Assembly: GCA_038137215.1 (NCBI GenBank)
Contig: JAYQBG010000001.1
Span: forward strand, 1-64,000
DNA: 64,000 nt
Direction: 5' to 3'
From: JABJAG01 sp038137215
GTDB lineage: Bacteria > Pseudomonadota > Alphaproteobacteria > UBA6615
Below, in pieces: positions 42,901 to 49,965 of the stretch. Within the stretch, counting starts at the first letter, position 1. Every line of letters starts with the position of its first letter. Below the pieces are notes generated by a model that was not told the origin of the DNA, made no database searches, and saw only the letters and a list, made by a program, of their open reading frames with translations. Made by a program: the position numbers and the translations under genes.

Positions 42901-43436
42901 AGTCTGGGCTGGCTGAAGTTGTCGCGCGTTACTACTTCAAGCTGCTCGCCTACAAGGATGAGTACGAAGTCGCACGGCTCTATACCGATGGCGAGTTCCA
43001 GCGCCGCGTCCGTGACCAGTTCGAGGGGGACTACAAGCTGAAGTTCCACATGGCCCCGCCGCTCTTCGCCAAACGCGACCCCGAGACCGGGGAGCTCGCG
43101 AAACAGGAATTCGGCCCATGGATGTTGACGGCCTTCCGGGTCCTGGCCGGGCTGAAATTCCTGCGGGGCACCGCGCTGGACATCTTCGGCTATGCGGCCG
43201 AACGCAAGCAGGAGCGCCAGTTGATTGCCGACTACGAAAACACCATTGACGAACTGCTGTCCGGGCTGACCTCGCAGAACCACGAACTTGCCGTGGCGAT
43301 CGCATCGATCCCCGAGCATATTCGCGGCTACGGCCATGTGAAGGTACAGCATTTCGAAAAGGCCAAGCAGGAAGAAGCTGCCCTGCTGCGCGCATACCGG
43401 GACCCGGACGGGGTCCAGGTGAAAGCGGCGGAATAG
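39927..43436 (+). CDS. Indolepyruvate ferredoxin oxidoreductase, single-chain fused form
   Basis: 1169 residues. The N-terminal pyruvate-type domain (AAYVTGYRGSPLGALDQQM) is followed by a thiamine-diphosphate domain (FVNLGDGTYYHSGY, ILFNDAVAMTGGQ). A cysteine cluster comes next (CSGCPHNTS at about 434 and CEGCGDCSVKSNC at about 640, a 4Fe-4S type motif), then a gamma-type domain starting ILVTGVGGTGVVTIGALIGMAAH. This is the fused alpha/beta-proteobacterial version of IorAB that decarboxylates aryl pyruvates to aryl-acetyl-CoA. AACGGGAG precedes the ATG. No dedicated ferredoxin gene is adjacent. Confidence 0.93.
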   Translation: MAQTAETRTTVSLEDKYALESGRVFLNGTQALVRLPMMQRQRDAAAGLNTAAYVTGYRGSPLGALDQQMERAKRFLERNNIVFRAGVNEDLAATAIWGTQQINLSEGAKHDGVFGMWYAKGPGVDRSGDALKHGNLAGSSPHGGVLLLAGDDHTCKSSTTAHQSEYAFVDAMIPVLNPAGVQEFLDLGLFGWAMSRYSGCWVAFKTVAETVDSSASVHVDPHRIDIVTPNDFEMPMGGLNIRWPDEFLEQEERLHKYKLQAALAFARANQLDKVVIDSPKRRLGIVTTGKSYLDVRQALDDLGISEEQAADIGISLYKVAMAWPLEPQGMRAFAEGHDEILVIEEKRPLIEDQLKDQLYNLPDSARPKVTGKFDESGNWLLPSSGELTPAQIARAIAGRLSRWHKSESISERMDYLARKEASLAQQPPSVKRIPYFCSGCPHNTSTKVPEGSRALAGIGCHFMSIWMDRNTETFTHMGGEGVSWVGQAPFVEDDHVFVNLGDGTYYHSGYIAIRQAVASGENMTYKILFNDAVAMTGGQHHDGPLTVPAITRQVEAEGVAKIVVVTDEPDKYPTGAPFAHGVTVHHRDELDSVQKDLRDYPGVSVLVYDQTCAAEKRRRRKRGTFPDPAKWVMINEQVCEGCGDCSVKSNCLSVVPVETEFGRKRSIDQSSCNKDYSCVNGFCPSFVTIEGGGLRKPDTETPVGADSAFDGIALPEPNLPALDEPYGILVTGVGGTGVVTIGALIGMAAHIENKGVSVLDMAGLAQKGGAVISHIRIGTTPEDLHAVRIAAGSANLILGCDLVVAAGTDAVAKMQTGVSRAVINSHETITGDFTRNPDFMLNAGELAQTIRVAVGDSAADFVEATRYATALMGDSIATNLFMLGYAWQKGLVPISRDALEQAIELNAVAVDFNKDAFLWGRRAAVDETRVARAAEPVTPLRLKQADIASSLEEIVERRIRFLTSYQNAAYARRYKDLVVRVQKAEGDRTKGQSGLAEVVARYYFKLLAYKDEYEVARLYTDGEFQRRVRDQFEGDYKLKFHMAPPLFAKRDPETGELAKQEFGPWMLTAFRVLAGLKFLRGTALDIFGYAAERKQERQLIADYENTIDELLSGLTSQNHELAVAIASIPEHIRGYGHVKVQHFEKAKQEEAALLRAYRDPDGVQVKAAE

Positions 43437-43490
43437 GCAAAACGAAAACCCGGTGTCACGGATTGCGCCGTTTCGTGCTACGCAGCTTGC

Positions 43491-44396
43491 ATGAACACCG
43501 CACATATCCGATTTGGGTTTAAAATTTCGCTCGCCTGCGACGCGCAGGTCCCGATGCTGCTGGCATTGTCCCCGCACCCGATGTTTGCCGGAAGCATCAT
43601 TGGTTCCGAAGAAATCCGGACGGAACCCGAAATTCCACAAGATACCTATCTCGATGCTTTCGGGAACCTCTTCACGCGGATCGTGGCACCGGAAGGCGGC
43701 CTGGTGCTCTGGTCGGACTGTGTTACCGAAATGGATGGCAGCCCGGACCCGGTCCTGCCGGACGCACCACTCGCTCCGGTCCCGGAATTGCCATCCGAAA
43801 CCCTGATGTATCTGGCCCCCAGCCGTTACTGTGAATCAGACCGGCTGGGCGACTTTGCCTGGGACGCCTTCGGATTCTACACACCCGGCTGGCAGCAGGT
43901 GCAGGCGATCTGCGACTACGTCCACGAACAGACCACCTTCGACTACAAGTTCGGGCGCCAGACCAAAACGGCCTATGACGTCCATGTCGAGAAGAGCGGG
44001 GTTTGCCGGGACTACGCACATCTGGCCATAACGCTGTGCCGGGCCATGAATATTCCGGCCCGCTATGTCAGTGGCTACATTTCCGACATCGACGCGTCGG
44101 AGAGCGGTCCTACCGATTTCTGCGCATGGTTCGAGGTGTTCCTCGACGGTGCCTGGCACGCATTCGATGCGCGCCACAACACCCCGCGCATAGGCCGCAT
44201 CGAGCTGGTGCGCGGCCGGGACGCGGCCGATGTCGCGATGATCACGTCTTTCGGAACTTACGCGCTCACGCATTTTCGGGTCTGGACCATCGGCCTTCCG
44301 GATGGACCGAGCGAGGCCGAGATGCTGGCTTCGCTGGAAATGCGCCCGGATACGCCGGCGTTGGTCTTCCCGACCTCTGCGCGGATCAACGACTAG
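43491..44396 (+). CDS. Transglutaminase-like cysteine protease-fold protein
   Basis: 301 residues. An N-terminal beta domain (about 1-120) is followed by a transglutaminase core: Cys in EKSGVCRDYAHLAITLCRAMNIPARYVSGY, His in GAWHAFDARHN, and the Asp in the same strand, so the Cys-His-Asp triad is complete. Such proteins are commonly uncharacterised amide hydrolases or transferases. No signal peptide. Follows the indolepyruvate oxidoreductase gene by 54 bases. Confidence 0.87.
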   Translation: MNTAHIRFGFKISLACDAQVPMLLALSPHPMFAGSIIGSEEIRTEPEIPQDTYLDAFGNLFTRIVAPEGGLVLWSDCVTEMDGSPDPVLPDAPLAPVPELPSETLMYLAPSRYCESDRLGDFAWDAFGFYTPGWQQVQAICDYVHEQTTFDYKFGRQTKTAYDVHVEKSGVCRDYAHLAITLCRAMNIPARYVSGYISDIDASESGPTDFCAWFEVFLDGAWHAFDARHNTPRIGRIELVRGRDAADVAMITSFGTYALTHFRVWTIGLPDGPSEAEMLASLEMRPDTPALVFPTSARIND

Positions 44397-44411
44397 GGAT
44401 CTGCCGCCGCA

Positions 44412-44654
44412 TCACACGCCAACCGCGTTGCGATAGACCTCAAGCAGGTGCTCCTGCTCCTGGCGCTCATTGGGCTCCAACTTTCGCAGACGAACGATCG
44501 CGCGCATGGTCTTGGCATCGAAACCGGCGGATTTTGCTTCGGAATAGACCTCACGGATATCCGCGTTCAGATTGGCGCGGTCTTCTTCCAGACGCTCGAC
44601 CCGTTCGATGAAACTGCGCAGGCGTTCGGCTGCGATTCCGCCGGTGTCAGACAT
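44412..44654 (-). CDS. gapR: GapR/DUF2312 nucleoid-associated protein
   Basis: 80 residues: the family signature LRSFIERVERLEEDRANLNADIREVYSEAK, then GFDAKTMRAIVRLRKL and ERQEQEHLLEVYR. In Caulobacter, GapR wraps overtwisted DNA ahead of replication forks. The ATG at 44654 has GGAGAGAG upstream; the longer frame to 44687 is not supported. Convergent with the transglutaminase gene. Confidence 0.93.
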   Translation of the reverse strand: MSDTGGIAAERLRSFIERVERLEEDRANLNADIREVYSEAKSAGFDAKTMRAIVRLRKLEPNERQEQEHLLEVYRNAVGV

Positions 44655-44755
44655 GAAACTCTCTCCGAAAAACGATGGTCTGCGCATGCATGCGCGATGG
44701 AGCAGCGTTTAACCCATACACCTGTGGAAAGGCAAAGCCGGCCTGGGGATAGCCT

Positions 44756-45238
44756 TCAGTCACCGAGGGTTTTCTCGAACCAGACCTGCGCATAGGGGTT
44801 GTCATTGTACCGCGCGATTTCGGCATATCCGGCCCTGCGATAGAGCTTCTGCGCTTCGACAAGGGTGTTGTTGGAATCCAGCCGAAGCCTGGTGAAACCG
44901 CCCTGAACCGCCGCCTCTTCCAGCGCCAGCAGCAGGCGATAGCCGAGACCCTGACCACGTGCGTCATCGCAGACCCACATGCGTTTGATCTCGGCATACC
45001 CTTCACGAAAGGCAACGCCGCCGCACCCAACCGGCAGGTCGCCGGCACGGGCGAGCAAAAACGCGCCTGTCGGCGGTGCATAGATGCTGTCATCGGGGGC
45101 GCCTCCGGCGTCCCGATCGAATCCGTCGGGGAACCGGCGATCGATTTCATTGAAATAGCGATCAAGACACCAGATGGAATCCGGATGCGAAAGCGCTTCG
45201 GGACCGATCAGGGTCTCCTCGGGAGATGCGGCCACCAT
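44756..45238 (-). CDS. GNAT-family N-acetyltransferase
   Basis: 160 residues. The acetyl-CoA loop appears as CDDARGQGLGYRLLLALE and the closing strand as LYRRAGYAEIARYN. The N-terminal half gives AFLLARAGDLPVGCGGVAFRE. Substrate unknown. The ATG at 45238 follows the DUF1244 stop by 19 bases, so the pair is likely co-transcribed. Confidence 0.87.
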   Translation of the reverse strand: MVAASPEETLIGPEALSHPDSIWCLDRYFNEIDRRFPDGFDRDAGGAPDDSIYAPPTGAFLLARAGDLPVGCGGVAFREGYAEIKRMWVCDDARGQGLGYRLLLALEEAAVQGGFTRLRLDSNNTLVEAQKLYRRAGYAEIARYNDNPYAQVWFEKTLGD

Positions 45239-45257
45239 ACCCGCACGCCGTCCGGGG

Positions 45258-45560
45258 TCAGTGGCCCTGCTTCTCCTGCATCTTGGCAAGCTGCTCGGGT
45301 GTCGCTTCGGTCTGGTGCTTGGCCTTCCACTCACTGTAGGGCATGCCATAGACGATCTCGCGTGCCTCGTCATAGTCGAGGTCGAGGCCCTTTTCCTCTG
45401 CTGCGGCCCGGTACCATTTCGACAGGCAGTTCCGGCAAAAATCGGCGAGGTTCATCAGATCGATGTTCTGCACCTCCGGATGGTCCTGCAGATGCTTCAC
45501 AAGGGTGCGGAAGGCTGCCGCTTCCAGTTCGGTCTGGGTCGCTTTGTCGAGTTCGGCCAT
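45258..45560 (-). CDS. DUF1244 family protein
   Basis: 100 residues: FRTLVKHLQDHPEVQNIDLMNLADFCRNCLSKWY and DEAREIVYGMPYSEWK are the DUF1244 signature, with a conserved FCRNCL pair of cysteines that could bind metal. Function unknown. The ATG at 45560 is at the family start; the 26 residues upstream are not conserved in character. Confidence 0.9.
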   Translation of the reverse strand: MAELDKATQTELEAAAFRTLVKHLQDHPEVQNIDLMNLADFCRNCLSKWYRAAAEEKGLDLDYDEAREIVYGMPYSEWKAKHQTEATPEQLAKMQEKQGH

Positions 45561-45658
45561 GGCATCTCTCTCCTGGGATCGTTTGTTCGCCTCTGCAATA
45601 TAGGCGCCGGAGGCGGCGGCGCAACGCATCGCGGCCAATTCCGCGCCACAGAGCTCGG

Positions 45659-46795
45659 TCAGGTCACCCCGACCATTGTCTCCTCGATCAGCCAGTCCAC
45701 GACAGCCCGGCGCGCCTCGGGCTCATCGGCACCGCCCTGACGGGCTTTCTGGTGGATATCGAGCTGCTGCTGTCCACTGGTTCCGCGTTCGAGAATCTGA
45801 CGCGCATGTTCGACATCCGTCACGCAGCCGAGCAAAATGGCGTCCGGGGATACCAATTCCAGTATTTCTTCGAGCAATTCGTCATAAGCCACGATCTGGC
45901 CCTTGCCGAAATCCACAAGCCCCTGGGTCAGACCATACCGTTGGGCATGCCAGCGATTTTCATTGATGAGAAGATTGGAATAGACCCGCCAGCACTGATT
46001 GTCGCGACGCAGGCGCATAATCATGGCAACGAAGCACACATAAAGCGCGGCGATCGTCAGAGTGTCGTCGAGGGTCGTACAGATATCGGTGATGCGCATC
46101 TCCACCGTCGGAAATCGGGCGCTGGGCCGGACATCCCACCAAATTTTCGACGCATCCTCGATCAGCCCGGCCTCGATCAGCATATCGATATGACGCTGGT
46201 ACTCGCCCCAGCTGTCAAAGCGTTCGGGCAGACCGGTGCGCGGCAATTCGTCGAACACGCTGAGCCGGTAGCTCAGGAGCCCCGTGTCCTGTCCCTGCCA
46301 GAACGGCGAGGAGGTGGACAGAGCCAGCAGGTACGGCAGGAAATAGCTGACCTGATTCATCACATCGATGCGGTGTTCCTGATCCTCGACCCCCACATGC
46401 ACATGCATGCCGCAGATCAGCAGGCGGCGGGCTACGGTCTGCAAGTCCGCCGCCAGCGTGTTGTAGCGCTCCTTGTCCACATGGACCTGATCGTGCCAGT
46501 CCGCGCTGGGATGGGTGGATGCCGCGATGATACGATAGCCATGCACCTCGGCCACCCCGCCCACAGTTCTTCGCAGCTCGATCAGACGCTGGCGCGCTTC
46601 GCTCATATTGGCGCAGACGCTGGTTCCCACCTCGATCTGGGACTTCAGAAACTCCGGTGAAACCGCCCCCTCCTCTTTCGGAACCGCAGCCTCACATTCC
46701 TGCAACAACGCAGCGGGCGGATCACCGGCAAGATCGCGGGTCTCGGGATCAACGAGAAGATATTCTTCCTCGATCCCGAGCGTGTATCCCTCCAT
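45659..46795 (-). CDS. Glutamate-cysteine ligase-like carboxylate-amine ligase (YbdK / GCS2)
   Basis: 378 residues of the GCS2 family: YTLGIEEEYLLVDPETRDL at the N-terminus, then the CGMHVHVGV metal/active-site stretch and FPTVEMRITDICTT. Members form gamma-glutamyl amide bonds at low rate; physiological substrates are mostly unknown. The ATG at 46795 begins the family sequence and lies four bases after the stop of the N-formylglutamate amidohydrolase gene, so the two are probably translated from one message. Confidence 0.9.
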   Translation of the reverse strand: MEGYTLGIEEEYLLVDPETRDLAGDPPAALLQECEAAVPKEEGAVSPEFLKSQIEVGTSVCANMSEARQRLIELRRTVGGVAEVHGYRIIAASTHPSADWHDQVHVDKERYNTLAADLQTVARRLLICGMHVHVGVEDQEHRIDVMNQVSYFLPYLLALSTSSPFWQGQDTGLLSYRLSVFDELPRTGLPERFDSWGEYQRHIDMLIEAGLIEDASKIWWDVRPSARFPTVEMRITDICTTLDDTLTIAALYVCFVAMIMRLRRDNQCWRVYSNLLINENRWHAQRYGLTQGLVDFGKGQIVAYDELLEEILELVSPDAILLGCVTDVEHARQILERGTSGQQQLDIHQKARQGGADEPEARRAVVDWLIEETMVGVT

Positions 46796-46799
46796 CGTC

Positions 46800-47645
46800 T
46801 CAGCCGTCTTTGGGCGTCTCCGAATTTCGGATCCGGTACAGACTGTCGTCTTCCAGAATGGGCGCGAGCGCATCGAGCAGGCACTGCGTCCAGTCTTCCG
46901 CACCGTGATGGGTGTCGATCAGATCCTGCCGGATTTCGATCAACGCATTCGCAAAACCTGCGCCATCGCCATGCCGTTCGAGCGTGTAGCCGTATCCCAG
47001 ACGCGCCGAATAGGGTTCGTTGTCCCCGATCGTCAAATCCGGGTTTTCGCGCAGCTTCCTGATCAACGCCTCGGGCAGGCGCGGGTCCCGGTTCCATAGA
47101 ATGCCGAGCTCCCAGGGGCGTTCGACAGCATCCATGATCGGGGTGAAGCTGTGGATCGACAACAGCACCGGCGCCAGGCCCGGATCACCGGCGGCCTGGA
47201 GCCGGTCCAGCTGGCCCTCAATGGCGCGGTGATAGGGATCGAACAGGGACCCAATTCGCAGGGCACGCGCGGCCTCATCCAGACCGATATTCGCCGGCAC
47301 GGGAGTCATATCGCTTTCACCGAGAATCAGGCCCCGGTGATCGAGCGCTCGGTTGCAGTCGATCACCAGCCGCGAGTAGTTGGTCATGACCGCCGGCGCG
47401 TTCAGGGCGTCGGCCATGCGCCGCGTGACATCCGCCGCACCGATGTCCCAGCCGATATGGCGGGCCAGTTCGATGTCGCTCAGTCCGAGGCCGTCGAGCG
47501 CGCGCGGAACGCGATTGCTGGCGTGATCACACAGCAAGAGGACACGCCCCGTGGCCTCCGGGTTCAGGATTTCGACAGGCGGCACTTCGTCTGCGGCCAG
47601 GAGGCCGGACGCCGGTGCAGGCGATGATTCGGACCGATTTTCCAT
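46800..47645 (-). CDS. N-formylglutamate amidohydrolase family protein
   Basis: 281 residues of the FGase family: VLLLCDHASNRVPRALDGLGL, HIGWDIGAADVTRRMADAL, NYSRLVIDCNR and a late LLSIHSFTP. The His and Glu/Asp positions of this zinc amidohydrolase fold are present. N-formylglutamate hydrolysis belongs to histidine breakdown, but no hut gene is nearby. Pairing with a GCS2 ligase suggests a glutamyl-compound role. The ATG at 47645 is chosen over an upstream start at 47678. Confidence 0.88.
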   Translation of the reverse strand: MENRSESSPAPASGLLAADEVPPVEILNPEATGRVLLLCDHASNRVPRALDGLGLSDIELARHIGWDIGAADVTRRMADALNAPAVMTNYSRLVIDCNRALDHRGLILGESDMTPVPANIGLDEAARALRIGSLFDPYHRAIEGQLDRLQAAGDPGLAPVLLSIHSFTPIMDAVERPWELGILWNRDPRLPEALIRKLRENPDLTIGDNEPYSARLGYGYTLERHGDGAGFANALIEIRQDLIDTHHGAEDWTQCLLDALAPILEDDSLYRIRNSETPKDG

Positions 47646-47693
47646 CAGTTGATTATAGCCAAAAGGCACCGGCCGCACCCGAGCGGAGACAAA

Positions 47694-47727
47694 ATTTTGG
47701 CCGGGCCGTGTGTGCGGCCCGGCCAGT
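47694..47727 (-). terminator. Probable terminator of dps
   Basis: An 11-base-pair perfect GC-rich stem (47698-47708 with 47715-47725) lies just past the dps stop. On the minus strand it is followed by AAATTTTGT, a modest T-run. Confidence 0.7.
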
Positions 47728-47744
47728 GAAACCTATCGGGAAAA

Positions 47745-48239
47745 TTATCCAATCATGCTGCGGAGCATCCAGGCATTCTTCTCGTGCAACTGCATACGCT
47801 GGGTCAGCAGATCTGCTGTCGCTTCGTCATTGCCGGCCTCGGCGGTCGGAAACACTTCACGAGCAGTGCGCACAACGGTTTCCTGCCCTTCGGCCAATTG
47901 CCGGATCATATCCTCGGCGATGGGCACATCATCGGCTTCGGGAATCGACGACAACTCCGCATAGGCGGCATAACTTCCGGGGGCGGCAAAGCCCAGGGCA
48001 CGGATTCGTTCGGCAATTTCGTCCACGGCCAGAGCGAGTTCGTTGTACTGGGTCTCGAACATCAGATGCAGGGTGTTGAACATCGGCCCCGTCACGTTCC
48101 AGTGGAAGTTGTGGGTCTTCAGATACAGGGTGTAGGTGTCTGCCAGCAGCCGCGATAGCCCGTCTGCGATTTCTTGGCGTTGAGCTTCGGGAATGCCGAT
48201 ATTGACCGGCGCACCAATGGACGGGATGGGGGATGCCAT
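47745..48239 (-). CDS. dps: Dps-family DNA-binding ferritin-like protein
   Basis: 164 residues. The ferroxidase signature is intact: LKTHNFHWNVTGPMFNTLHLMFETQYNELALAVDEIAERIRALG, with His, Asp and Glu ligands in the expected order. Dps forms a 12-subunit shell that oxidises and stores iron and protects DNA from peroxide. A 6-6 inverted repeat matching the Irr iron-control element lies 17 bases upstream of the ATG, which suggests iron-responsive expression. Confidence 0.93.
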   Translation of the reverse strand: MASPIPSIGAPVNIGIPEAQRQEIADGLSRLLADTYTLYLKTHNFHWNVTGPMFNTLHLMFETQYNELALAVDEIAERIRALGFAAPGSYAAYAELSSIPEADDVPIAEDMIRQLAEGQETVVRTAREVFPTAEAGNDEATADLLTQRMQLHEKNAWMLRSMIG

Positions 48240-48255
48240 GCTTCGAACTCTTATA

Positions 48256-48270
48256 TTAGAACCATTCTAA
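48256..48270. promoter_or_regulatory. Irr-type iron control element upstream of dps
   Basis: TTAGAA-CCA-TTCTAA, a perfect inverted repeat, matches the consensus of the iron control element bound by Irr in alphaproteobacteria (TTTAGAA-N3-TTCTAAA type). It lies 17 bases before the dps ATG. On the minus strand it overlaps a plausible promoter (GTCAAC, 18 bases, TAATAT), so binding would block transcription. Iron storage genes are typical Irr targets. The assignment rests on the motif alone. Confidence 0.7.
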
Positions 48271-48409
48271 ATATGAGTTGACGCATGGCAGTTTCAAGGC
48301 CCCCGGCGCGAAAAGACAATCACCTCCGGGACGAAAACCTGATTGGTGGACGCGAATTCGGAACCAGGAAGGCCAAAGGCGCCGTGGCGCCACCGACGAC
48401 GCGAGACGG

Positions 48410-49612
48410 CTAGCGGAGTTCTCCGGCTGCGCGCTGGATGCGGGTGCAGGCTTCTTCAAGAACTTCGGTCGCGGTGGCGTAGGACACCCGGAAATGGGGT
48501 GACAGGCCAAAGGCTTCGCCATGCACCACCGCCACGCCTTCCGCACCCAGCAGATAGCGCGCGACGTCTTCATCGGTCTTCAGGACATCGCCGTCCGGCG
48601 TTGTCTTGCCGATCATGCCCGCCACCGACGGATAGACGTAGAACGCGCCTTCCGGAGTCGCACAGGTAATCCCGTCGGCCTGGTTGAGCATGGAGACCAC
48701 CAGATCGCGGCGCTCCTTGAAGACCTTGTTGTGTTCCGCAATGAAATCCTGCGAACCGCGCAGTGCTTCCAGGGCCGCCCACTGGGAAATCGTCGAGGTC
48801 GAGGTCGTGGACTGGGACGAGATCATGTTCATCGCCTTGATTAGCTCCGCCGGACCGGCCGCATAACCGACACGCCAGCCGGTCATGCAATAGGCCTTGG
48901 ACATGCCGTTCAGGGTCAGGGTGCGGTCATAGAGCTCCGGTACAACCTGCGCGATCGTCGAGAACTGGAAATCGTCATAGACGATCTTCTCGTACATATC
49001 GTCGGGCATGATCCAGACATGGGGATGGCGCAGCAGCACCTCGCCCAGTGCCCGCAATTCATCAGCCGTATAGGCCGCACCCGAAGGGTTGCAGGGAGAG
49101 TTCAGCATCAGCCACTTGGTGCGTGGCGTGATCGCGGCTTCGAGCTGTTCCGGTGTCAGCTTGAAGCCGGATTCCTGTTTGGTCTCGACCACCACCGGCT
49201 TGCCGTCGCAGAGCAGGGTGATGTCGGTGTAAGACACCCAGTACGGTGCCGCGACGATGACCTCGTCGCCGGCATTGATGGTGGCAAACAGAGCATTGTA
49301 AATCGTCTGCTTACCGCCGCAGCCCACGTGGACCTGGGCCGGGGTGTACTCCAGTTCGTTGTCAGCTTTCAGCTTGTCGCAGATCGCCTCGCGCAGCTCC
49401 GGGATACCCGCAGGCGCGACATACTTGGTCTTGCCCTCGGCCATCGCACGCGCGGCCGCATCCTTGATATTCTGCGGCGTGTCAAAATCCGGTTCACCGG
49501 CGGCAAGCCCGATCACATCCCGTCCTTCGGCTTTCAGATCCTGGGAGAGAGTGTTGATCGCGATCGTCGGCGACGGCTTGATGCTGCTAAGACGTTCGGC
49601 AAGAAGAGCCAT
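48410..49612 (-). CDS. Aspartate aminotransferase (class I, AspC/AatA type)
   Basis: 400 residues: IGLAAGEPDFDTPQNIKDAA, NSPCNPSGAAYTADEL, DDMYEKIVYD, the Schiff-base lysine in LNGMSKAYCMTGWRVGY and the Arg in FRVSYATA. This is the Rhizobium/Thermus-like aspartate or prephenate aminotransferase group, usually a single housekeeping gene. Which of the two activities dominates cannot be told. About 140 bases upstream of its stop lies the dps control region. Confidence 0.93.
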   Translation of the reverse strand: MALLAERLSSIKPSPTIAINTLSQDLKAEGRDVIGLAAGEPDFDTPQNIKDAAARAMAEGKTKYVAPAGIPELREAICDKLKADNELEYTPAQVHVGCGGKQTIYNALFATINAGDEVIVAAPYWVSYTDITLLCDGKPVVVETKQESGFKLTPEQLEAAITPRTKWLMLNSPCNPSGAAYTADELRALGEVLLRHPHVWIMPDDMYEKIVYDDFQFSTIAQVVPELYDRTLTLNGMSKAYCMTGWRVGYAAGPAELIKAMNMISSQSTTSTSTISQWAALEALRGSQDFIAEHNKVFKERRDLVVSMLNQADGITCATPEGAFYVYPSVAGMIGKTTPDGDVLKTDEDVARYLLGAEGVAVVHGEAFGLSPHFRVSYATATEVLEEACTRIQRAAGELR

Positions 49613-49707
49613 GGGACTGCACCCGCTGTAAGGTTATTCGGCGGGTGCGAACCTAGTCCCGGACCGTTTGGTACGCAATATCGAAGGGCCGTATCGGCCC
49701 ACAATTG

Positions 49708-49842
49708 CTACTCGGCAGCAACGATATCGCGTTCCTGCTTGCGGCGCGCACCGCTTTCGGTGGTCAGCCAGAACGTCACGGCCGCAAAGGCAATCATTCC
49801 GGCACCGACAATTCCAAGGACAATCATGTTTTCGAGGGGCAT
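49708..49842 (-). CDS. 44-residue single-pass membrane protein
   Basis: A short ORF with an ATG at 49842 and GGAGA seven bases upstream. It encodes MPLENMIVLGIVGAGMIAF, a hydrophobic helix to about residue 27, and a charged tail RRKQERDIVAAE. The ribosome site, single helix and polar C-terminus support a real gene. It is divergent from uvrB and precedes the aspartate aminotransferase gene on the same strand, about 95 bases away. No family recognised. Confidence 0.65.
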   Translation of the reverse strand: MPLENMIVLGIVGAGMIAFAAVTFWLTTESGARRKQERDIVAAE

Positions 49843-49965
49843 AACAGGTCTCCGTGTAAATTCCCGGAAATCCTATTTTGGTGCCAGACCGTGGCATTGA
49901 TTTAGGTCAAACATCGCGCCACAGCCGAGTGTTTTTCCGCACCCGCCTGACCTATATAAAGCCCC

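Noticed and set aside
42195..43640. 481-codon open frame on the minus strand
   Set aside because: Shadow of the indolepyruvate oxidoreductase gene; no start region or protein-like pattern.
49843..49965. SOS (LexA) box upstream of uvrB
   Set aside because: No GTTC-N7-GTTC or GAAC-spaced pair in the intergenic stretch.
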